Source: Gymnothorax reevesii (taxonomy: Eukaryota > Chordata > Actinopteri > Anguilliformes > Muraenidae). From it: DNA of 64,000 nt. This document shows, in pieces, positions 49,001-58,018 of the stretch. A program made the position numbers and the translations under genes. The notes beneath the pieces were generated by a model that saw only the letters and a program-made list of their open reading frames with translations, ran no database searches and was not told the DNA's origin. The stretch lies in NCBI GenBank assembly GCA_029721435.1, contig CM056581.1, positions 73,146,712-73,210,711 of the forward strand. Direction: 5' to 3'. Position 1 is the first letter of the stretch, and each line of letters begins with the position of its first letter.

Positions 49001-49561
49001 AAGGAAGGAAGGAGGGAAAGAAGGAACTAATGAGGGAAGTAAGGAATGAAGGAATATAGGAAAAAAAGAAGGAAATCAACGGAAGGCAGGAAAGAACAAA
49101 GGAAAGAAGGCGAGGATGGATGGAAAGAAACAGAGGAATGAAGGAAAGAAGGAAGTAAAGAAGGAAGGAAAGGAAGAAGGGAAGAAGAAGGATTTAAGTA
49201 AAGATAGAAGGAAGTGAGGAAGAAGAAATGAAAAACAGAAGGAAAGAGAGAAGGAAGGAAAGAAAAAGTAAAGAAAGGAAGAGGGAGGGAAAGAGAGGGA
49301 AAGCAGAAAGAAGAAATGAAGAAAGATAAGAAGGATATGAAGGAATGAAAGAAGGCATGATGGAAGGAAAGAAAAACTAAGGAAGGTAGGAAAGAAAATT
49401 GGTAGGGAGGAAGAATGGGAGGAAGGATGAAAGGCAGGATAGAAGGAAGTAAAGTAGGAAAGAAGGAACGAATAAAGGAAGGAAGGAACGAAGGAAAGAA
49501 ATAGGAGGGAAAAAGAAAGAAGGAATGACAGAAAATAGAAAGAAGGAAAGCAGCAAGGAAG
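49001..49561. repeat. Purine-rich GGAA/GAAA block G11
   Basis: 561 bp. It is shortened relative to G2/G12 by loss of a ggaaggaag step after gatagaagg (about 49,205). Confidence 0.95.
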
Positions 49562-50299
49562 CTGTAGTCTCAAGAGAGCCAGATCGTAGTCTTACAGCCT
49601 GAGAAACTGACAGTTACAGCAGGTGGTCAGAACACCTGGCACAAGATTCCATTTGCTTAATGGCCCTATTGTGATGTCATAATGCCAATGTTAAGTCTAT
49701 GGGGGGAAAAATGTATAGTTTTTTATTAATAACTCAAAAAGTATAAAAGTTACAAAGATGAAAAATACATTGCACAGGTGTCCTAAGTAAGACCTACGCA
49801 ACGCAGTTTGAATGAAGTTTCTACGATAAACGGTTGAGGCCGCATTAAGTGTGTTAGAAGAATAATAATAATAATAATAATAACTAGATAATGTAATTCC
49901 AGGGAATTACGTGTGCATTGAAAATGCAAAGTGTAGTTGCATAAGGTGGAGTTTGTAACATATCATTGCATTATGATATTGGTAGCTACGTTTTTAGGAG
50001 GATAATTATGGTAGTGGTGAGGACTTTTATTTTGAAACAGATGTGGACTGAGGAAACAGTTTGCGGGAGTCATAGTTGATGACAACTGTCATATGGAAAT
50101 TTTTAATAGTGACATTTTTTAATCGTGAAAAATTGTAGTCAGGACTTATATTTTGACACAGGATTGGGCAGAAGAAACAGTTGCCGGAAGTCATAGTCGA
50201 AAACAATCAGGAGTTGGAATGGCTGAAAGGTTGATAAGTTGAGTAGCTTAAAAAGTTACATTTTTTATTGTAATTTGACATAATGAGGACTGGCTGTAA
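49562..50299. repeat. AT-rich spacer S11, no 40-bp repeat
   Basis: 738 bp. TATAAAAG is at 49742-49749 and the TAA run at about 49,861-49,882. The right half has private changes (aatcgtgaaa, ttttgacacagg). Confidence 0.9.
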
Positions 50300-53200
50300 C
50301 AGTTGTTAGGCAGTTGCTATGGTGTTCTGTGTACTTGTGAGGGTGTTGCTAGGCAGCTGCTATCGTGTTCTGGGTGGTTGCTAGGGCATTGCTAGGCAGT
50401 TGCTATGGTGTTCTGGGTGGTTGATAGGGCATTGCTAGGCGGTTGCTATGGTGTTCTGGGTAGTTGCTAGGCGGTTGCTATGGCGTACTGGGTGGTTGTT
50501 CGGGCGTTGCTATGGGGTTCTGGGTGGTTGCTAGGCGGTTGCTATGGCATTCTGGGTGGTTGCTAGGGCTTTGCTAAGCAGTTGCTATGATGTTCTGGGT
50601 GGTTGCTAGGGCGTTGCTAGGTGGTTGCTATGGTGTTCTGGGTGGTTGCTAGGGTGTTGCTAGGCAGTTGCTATGCTGTTCTGCGTGGTTGCTAGGCCGT
50701 TGCTATGGTGTTCTGGGTGATTGCTATGGCGTTGCTAGGCAGTTGCTATTGTGTTCTGGGTGGTTGATAGGCGGTTGCTAGGCAGTTGCTATGGTGTTCT
50801 GGGTGGTTGTTAGGGTGGTTGCTATGGCGTTCTGGGTGGTTGCTAGGGCATTGCTAAGCAGATGGTATGGTGTTCTGGGTGGTTGTCACGGCATTGCCAG
50901 GCGGTTGCTATGGTGTTCTGGGTGGTTGCTAGGGTGTTGCTAGGCAGTTGCTATGGTGTTCTGGCTGGTTGCTAGGCGGTTGCTATGATGTTCTGGCTGG
51001 TTGCTAGGGCGTTGCTAGGCGGTTGCTATGGTGTTCTGGGTGGTTGCTAGGGCGTTGCTATGGTATTCTGGGTGGTTGCTAGGGCGTTGCTAGGCAGTTG
51101 CTATGGTGTTCTGGATGGTTGCTAGGCGGTTGCTATGGTGTTCTGGGTGGTTGCTAGGGTGTTGCTATGGTGTTCTGGGTGGTTGTTAGGCGGTTGCTCT
51201 GGTGTTCTGGGTGGTTGCTAGGCGGTTGCTATGGTGTTCTGGGTGGTAGCAAGGCGGTTGCAATGGTGTTCTGGGTGGTTGCTAGATCATTGCTAGGCAG
51301 TTGCTATGGTGTTCTGTGTTGTTGCTAGGCGGTTGCTATGGTGTTCTGGGTGGTTGCTAGGCGGTTGCTATGGTGTTCTGGGTGGTTGCTAGGGCGTTGC
51401 TAGGCAGTTGCTATGGTGTTCTGATGGTTGCTAGGCGGTTGCTATGGTGTTCTGGGTGGTTGCTAGGGCGTTGCTAGGCAGTTGCTATGGTGTTCTGGGT
51501 GGTTGCTAGGGCGTTGCTATGGTGTTCTGGGTGGTAGCTAGGCGGTTGCTATTGTGTTCTGGGTGGTTGCTAGGCGGTTGCTATGGTGTTCTGGGTGGTT
51601 GCTAGGGCGGGGCTAGGGAGGTGCTATGGTGTGCTGGGTGGTTGCTAGGCGGTTGCTATGGTGTTCTGGGACGTTGCTGGGGCATTGCTAGGCGGTTGCT
51701 ATGGTGTTCTGGGTGGTTGCTAGGGCCTTGCTAGGCGGTTGCTATGGTGTTCTGGGTGGTTGCTAGGGCATTGCTAGGCTGTTGCTATGGTGTTCTGGGT
51801 GGTTGCTAGGGCGTTGCTAGGCGGTTGCTATGGTGTTCTGGGTGGTTGTTAGGGTGTTGCTAGGCAGTTGCTATGGTGTTCTGGGTGGTTGCTAGGCGGT
51901 TGCTATGGTGTTCTGGGTGGTTGCTAGGGCGTTGCTAGGCAGTTGCTATGGTGTTTTGGGTGGTTGCTAGGTGGTTGCTATGGTGTTCTGGGTGGTTGCT
52001 AGGGCGTTGCTAGGCAGTTGCTATGGTGTTCTGGGTGGTTGCTAGGCGGTTGCTATGGTGTTCTGGGTGGTTGCTAGGGCATTGCTAGGCGGTTGCTATG
52101 GTGTTTTGGGTGGTTGCTAGGTGGTTGCTATGGTGTTCTGGGTGGTTGCTTGGGCGTTGCTAGGCAGTTGCTATGGTGTTCTGGGTGCTTGCTAGGCGGT
52201 TGCTATGGTGTTCTGGGTGGTTGCTCGGGCGTTGCTAGGCAGTTGCTATGGTGTTCTTGGTGGTTGCTAGGCGGTTGGTATGGTGTTCTGGGTGGTTGCT
52301 AGGTGGTTGCTATGGTGTTCTGGGTGGTTGCTAGGGCGTTGCTAGGCAGTTGCTATGTTGTTCTGGGTGGTTGCTAGGCGGTTGCTATGGTGTTCTGGGT
52401 GGTTGCTAGGGCATTGCTAGGCTGTTGCTTTGGTGTTCTGGGTGGTTGCTAGGGCGTTGCTAGGCGGTTGCTATGGTGTTCTGGGTGGTTGCTAGGGCGT
52501 TGCTAGGCAGTTGCTATGGTGTTCTGGGTGGTTGCTAGGCGGTTGCTATGGTGTTCTGGGTGGTTGCTAGGGCGTTGCTAGGCAGTTGCTATAGCGTTGT
52601 GGGTGGTTGCTAGGGCGTTCCTAGGCAGTTGCTGTGGTGTTCTGGGTGGCTGCAAGGGCGTTGCTAGGCAGTTGCTATGGTGTTCTGGGTGGTTGCTAGG
52701 CGGTTGCTATGGTGTTCTGGGTGGTTGCTAGGTGGTTGCTATGGTGTTCTGGGTGGTTGCTAGGGCGTTGCTAGGCAGTTGCTATGGTGTTCTGGGTGGT
52801 TGCTAGGCGGTTGCTATGGTGTTCTGGGTGGTTGCTAGGGTGTTGCTAGGCAGTTGCTATGGTGTTTTGGGTGGTTGCTAGGTGGTTGCTATGGTGTTCT
52901 GGTTGGTTGCTAGGTCGTTGCTAGGCAGTTGCTATGGTGTTCTGGGTGGTGGCTAGGTGGTTGCTATGGTGTTCTGGGTGGTTGCTAGGCAGTTGCTATT
53001 GTGTTCTGGGTGGTTGCTAGGGCGTTGGTAGGCAGTTGCTATGGTGTTCTGGGTGGTTGCTAGGCGGGTGCTATGGTGTTCTGGGTGGTTGCTAGGCGGT
53101 TGCTATGGTGTTCTGGGTGGTTGCTAGGGCGTTGCTAGGCAGTTGCTATGGTGTTCTGGGTGGTTGCTAGGCGGTTGCTATGGTGTTCTGGGTGGTGGCT

Positions 53201-53825
53201 AGGGAATTGCTAGGCTGTTGCTATGGTGTTCTGGGTGGTTGCTAGGGCGTTGTTAGGCGGTTGCTATGGTGTTCTGGGTGGTTGTTAGGGTGTTGCTAGG
53301 CAGTTGCTTCGGTGTTCTGGGTGGTTGCTAGGCGGTTGCTATGGTGTTCTGGGTGGTTGCTAGGTGGTTGCTATGGTGTTCTGGGTGGTTGCTAGGGCGT
53401 TGCTAGGCAGTTGCTATAGCGTTCTGGGTGGTTGCTAGGGCGTTGCTAGGCAGTTGCTAAAGTGTTCTGGGTGGTTGCTAGGGCGTTGCTAGGCAGTTGC
53501 TATGGTGTTCTGGGTGGTTGCTAGGCGGTTGCTATCGTGTTCTGGGTGGTTGCTAGGCGGTTGCTATGGTGTTCTGGGTGGTTGCTAGGGCGTTGCTAGG
53601 CAGTTGCTATGGTGTTCTGGGTGGTTGCTAGGCGGTTGCTATGGTGTTCTGGGTGGTTGCTAGGGCGTTGCTAGGCAGTTGCTATAGTGTTCTGGGTGGT
53701 TGCTAGGCAGTTGCTATGGTGTTTTGGGTGGTTGCTTGGCGGTTGCTATGGTGTTCTGAATATTTGCTTGGGCATTGCTCGACAGTTGCTATGTTGTTCT
53801 TGTTGTTGCTAGGGCGTTGATGTGT
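50300..53825. repeat. Minisatellite block M12
   Basis: 3526 bp, and the closest relative of M2. The terminal modules and following purine blocks match at a constant 47,099 bp. Internal length differs by about 450 bp, close to the extra 407-bp duplication in M2. Confidence 0.95.
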
Positions 53826-53898
53826 CTTGTTTGGGGATCGAGTGAAAACTGGGAGAAGTAGTGAACCGTACGATTACGAAATTATTTGGAATATTAAC

Positions 53899-54466
53899 AA
53901 GGAAGGAAGGAGGGAAAGAAGGAACTAATGAGGGAAGTAAGGAAAGAAGGAATATAGGAAAAAAGAAGGAAATCAAAGGAAGGCAGGAAAGAACAAAGGA
54001 AAGAAGGCGAGGATGGATGGAAAGAAACAGAGGAATGAAGGAAAGAAGGAAGTAAAGAAGGAAGGAAAGGAAGAAGGGAAGAAGAAGGATTTAAGTAAAG
54101 ATAGAAGGAAGGAAGGAAGTGAGGAAGAAGAAATGAAAAATGGAAGGAAAGAGAGAAGGAAGGAAAGAAAAAGTAAAGAAAGGAAGAGGGAGGGAAAGAG
54201 AGGGAAAGCAGAAAGAAGAAAGGAAGAAAGATAAGAAGGATATGAAGGAATGAAAGAAGGCATGATGGAAGGAAAGAAAAACTAAGGAAGGTAGGAAAGA
54301 AAATTGGTAGGGAGGAAGAATGGGAGGAAGGATGAAAGGCAGGATAGAAGGAAGTAAAGTAGGAAAGCAGGAACGAATAAAGGAAGGAAGGAACGAAGGA
54401 AAGAAATAGGAGGGAAAAAGAAAGAAGGAATGACAGAAAATAGAAGGAAGGAAAGCAGTAAGGAAG
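53899..54466. repeat. Purine-rich GGAA/GAAA block G12
   Basis: 568 bp, the same length as G2. The most visible differences are in the distal portion (aactaaggaagg for aactaagggagg). Confidence 0.95.
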
Positions 54467-54762
54467 CTGTAGTCTCAAGAGAGCCAGATTGTAGTCTTAC
54501 AGCCTGAGAAACTGACAGTTACAGCAGGTGGTCAGAACACCTGGCACAAGATTCCATTTGCTTAATGGCCCTATTGTGATATCATAATGCCAATGTTAAG
54601 TCTGTGGGAGGAAAAAATTTATAGTTTTTTATTAATAACTCAAAAAGTATAAAAGTTACAAAGATGAAAAATACATTGCACAGGTGTCCTAAGTAAGACC
54701 TACGCAACGCAGTTTGAATGAAGTTTCTACGATAAACGGTTGAGGCCGCATTAAGTGTGTTA

Positions 54763-54822
<60 letters not shown>

Positions 54823-54978
54823 GAAGACCAGGATAACAATAGTGAGCATTTTCAATGCACACTAATAATAATAAGAAGACCAGGATAACAATAGTGAGCA
54901 TTTTCAATGCACACTAATAATAATAATAATAATAAGAAGACCAGGATAACAATAGTGAGCATTTTCAATGCACACTAA
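54467..54978. repeat. Truncated AT-rich spacer S12 at the array edge
   Basis: Only the left ~510 bp of the spacer is present: TATAAAAG 54648-54655, (TAA)n of about 18 units to 54,821, and three 40-bp repeats. The sequence then switches at cacactaa to the TTAAAGCTGC element. Everything normally after ctagataatg (about 430 bp) is missing. Confidence 0.9.
54823..54975. repeat. Three copies of the 40-bp hairpin repeat at the array edge
   Basis: Copies start at 54823, 54875 and 54936, with TAA linkers that lengthen toward the edge. The last copy contains the hairpin 54959-54971 (GCATT, loop ttc, AATGC) followed by CTAA at 54975-54978. Confidence 0.92.
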
Positions 54979-56046
54979 TTAAAGCTGCAAGCAGCGTTGA
55001 AAGGGCCCTCGCCCCCCTCCTGCACGTTGGGGTGGCAGCAAGATCTTGATGGGTGCAGGTGTCCATTAAGAGCCATTGGGCACTGCTAGACTGTGTGCAT
55101 TGTCGTTTCCTGAGTGGAGTGCAAAAATGTTCTAGAGGGCGCTATGATACCATTTTGACATGCCTGTGTGCAAAATCTACAACAAGGTAATCGTAATTTC
55201 AGGCTCCATGAGTGTGTTGATTTTTGTAAATTTTCCAATATGTTTAGACGATCAAAGAGGCAATACTTTTAAATATCTGACTGGCGGCGCTATTGAGCCA
55301 TTACGCCATATTTAATGCCAATTGATGGATGACATTGAAGAGAAAAAGACATTTATAATGTTTGCTAGGTTTTTTAAGGTTTGGAGCATTCTAAGGCCTG
55401 AAAACATGAGTTCGTAAAATTTGGAAAAACGCAGGAAATAGCTCATAGCTCACTTCCTGTTTATGCAATAATTTTCAAAAAATTAACCATTGCCCAGAAT
55501 GACAAATGCAATGATCACCCCAAATTTCATGAACATTCAAGCACTTTTAACTTCACATGGCCGTATCTAGAGGGCGTCGTGGAGCCACCTGGCCACTCCC
55601 TATCTAATATTAGCATATAGTTATACTTTGGAGGAAAATATTATCAAGCTTGGAAACTTTCAGGCAAATCGAACGAAGTATGTGGGAGTAAAAGCAATTT
55701 CCTGTTTCATGGCGGGACATCAAAATTCGCCGCGACGCCACGGATACACCGTTGCATCAATCCAAAAAAGCTTCGCAATTTAACATCAGCAAGGTCTTTG
55801 GATATTACTTGCCAAATATTAAGTTGATCGGATAAAATCTCTAGGAGGAGTTCGTTAAAGTACGACGCCTGTGAATGGCAAAAAATCCAAAAAAGTTGCA
55901 ATTTCAATTAAAAATGGCGGACTTCCTGTTGGGTCTAGGTCATGGCACCAAGAGACTTTGTTTAAGGTCTCAGGATATTCCACATGTCCACCGAAGTTCA
56001 TACATGCAGCTGAACCACGGTGCGAGGGCTACTTTTTTGAAATTTT

Positions 56047-56060
56047 CCAGGGGGCGCTAT
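56047..56060 (+). promoter_or_regulatory. CTCF-core-like motif CCAGGGGGCGCTA (example)
   Basis: ccagggggcgcta matches the AG-GGGGC-GC half of the vertebrate CTCF core; the usual upstream CCA is replaced by ttt. The same or allied words (ctagagggcgctg, ctaggtggcgctg) recur in one orientation through R1-R3, for example near 55132, 56961, 58155, 59073, 60475, 61387, 62640 and 63119. Binding is not shown. Confidence 0.3.
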
Positions 56061-57535
56061 AATGCCATTTTTGCCACGCCAATATGTAAATTTTTTCAGT
56101 GTAATAGGAATGATGGTCTTTAGAATTGTACAAAATTTTGTGAGTTTTTGAGCATGCTGAAACCCTCAAAAAGGCAATTATTTGAAAAATCTGATTGGGG
56201 GTGCTATAGAGCCATGATGCCTCATTTACTGCCAATTATTGTCTCAAATTGAAGACAATTGGACAAATATAATTTTTGCAAAGTTTTACAAGTTTTCAAG
56301 TATGCTAAAACCTTCAAATGTGTGTTCGTAAAATTTGGAATAACGCAGGAAATGGCTCATAGCGCACTTCCTGTTCGGCCTAAAAATTTCAAAAAAATAA
56401 TTATAGCCCAAAAAAACCAATGCAATGATCAGACCAAATTTCATGAACATTCAAGCACTTTTATATCAACATGGTCATGTGAAGAGGGCGCTGTGGAGCC
56501 ACCTGACCACACCCAATCCAATATCAACATATAGTTATATTTGGAAGTAGACTACTATTAAGCCTGTAAAGTTTCACGCAAATCTCACAATGCATGTGCT
56601 CATAAAAGCGACTTCCATTTTCATGGCGGAACATCGAAATTCGCCGCAACGCCACGGACACAATTTTCGATGAATCCAAAAAAGCTTCGCAATTTAACAT
56701 GGAGAATGTCTTTAGATGGCCTGTGCCAAATTTTTAGTTGATCGGATAAAATCTCTAGGAGGAGTTCGTTAAAGTACGACGCCTGTGAATGACAAAAAAT
56801 AAAAAAAAGTTGCAAATTCAATTAAAAATGGCGGACTTCCTGTTGAGTCTAGGTCATGGCACCAAGAGACTTTTTTTTAGGTCTTGGCATAGTACACATG
56901 TCCACCGAATTTTGTACATGTATGTTAAACACCCTGCGAGGGCTGCTTAATTGAAATATTCTAGGTGGCGCTGTAATGCAATCTTGCCACATCTATCTGT
57001 AAACCTCATAGCCTAGTGAAAGGTATGATCGGCTTAATATCGTTGCAAAGTTACGTGAGTTTTCGAGCATGCTGAGGCCCTCAAAAATGCAATTATGTAT
57101 TAGGGGGCGCTATAGAGCCACCATGTCACACTTAGTGCCAAATGAGACATCGAATAAAAGAACTTAATATTTTTAGTCTATGAGCCAAGTTTGGTGAGTT
57201 TTCGAGTATGATAAGGCCCTCAAAAATGTGTTTGTAAAATCTGAAAAAACGCAGGAAATGGCTCGTAGCTCACTTCCTGTGCGGCAAAAAAATTTCAAAA
57301 AAATTACCAAAAAATTTATCATGACTGCTATAGCCCAATCGAATTTCGTGAGAATCCGAGCAAGTGCGTTCCAAAATGGCCGCTTGTTTGGTGGCGCTAT
57401 AGAGCCACCTAGGCATGTCTCAGCACAAAAATAGTAATACTTTGCAATTTTCACCACGACTGACGTGTGGGCAAATTTTTGTGAGTTTTTGTGCATGGCA
57501 AAGCCCTCAAAAATGCGTTCTCGCAGCAGAATAAA

Positions 57536-57565
57536 AAGAAGAAGAAGAAGAAGAAGAAGAAGAAT
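57536..57565. repeat. (GAA)n microsatellite at the end of R1
   Basis: About nine gaa/aag triplets after cagcagaataaaaa. It precedes aat and the TTAA of the next copy. Confidence 0.9.
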
Positions 57566-58018
57566 AATTAAAGCTGCAAGCAGCGTTGAAAGGGCCCTCG
57601 CCCCCCCTGTGCACATTGGGGTGGCAGCAAGATCTTGATGGCTGCAGGTGTCCATTCAGAGCCATTGGACACAGCTGGACCGCGTACAATGTGGTTTCCT
57701 GATGGGAGTGCAAAAATTTTCTGGAGGGCGCTATGATACCATTTTGACTTGCCTGTTCAAAAAATCTACAACACAGTAATTGTAATACGGGGCTCCATGA
57801 GTGTTTTGATTTTTGTAAATTTTCCAGCATGTTTAGACTTTCAAAAGAGCAATTCTTTTATAAATATTATTGGGGGCGCTATAGAGCCATTATGCCCCAT
57901 TTAGTGCCAATTGATGGATGTATTGAAGAGAATAAGACAGTTCTAATTTTTGGATGGTTTTGCAAGTTTTGGAGCATTCTAAGGCCTTAAAACGTGTGTT
58001 CGTAAAATTTGGAAAAAC

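Larger units (their letters stand above)
54979..57567. mobile_element. TTAA-headed repeat element, copy R1
   Basis: 2589 bp. It opens with TTAA (54979-54982) and gctgcaagcagc (54984-54995), a 5-bp hairpin with an AA loop, then a GGGCCC-containing GC-rich stretch. The body is two to three monomers of about 910 bp (gcaggaaat anchors 55431, 56345, 57251). It ends in (GAA)n and aat, directly against the next TTAA. The fuller tail seen in R2 (hairpin and gggcccTAA) is missing. I recognise this only as a fish-type dispersed repeat. The class is uncertain, and no transposase frame is present. Confidence 0.55.

Noticed and set aside
1..54978. CRISPR-like array
   Set aside because: The repeats are contiguous degenerate words without unique spacers, the context is eukaryotic, and there are no cas genes.
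1..54978. Telomeric or canonical G-quadruplex array
   Set aside because: There is no TTAGGG tract, and G runs in the minisatellite are mostly two or three long and unevenly spaced. A weak quadruplex propensity cannot be excluded but is not evident by eye.
57601..57830. Reverse frames reading through the GGGCCC head and (GAA)n (57173-57655, 57507-57830, 61931-62137, 62046-62312)
   Set aside because: They cross the element-to-element junctions and microsatellites, so they cannot represent an inherited single coding unit.
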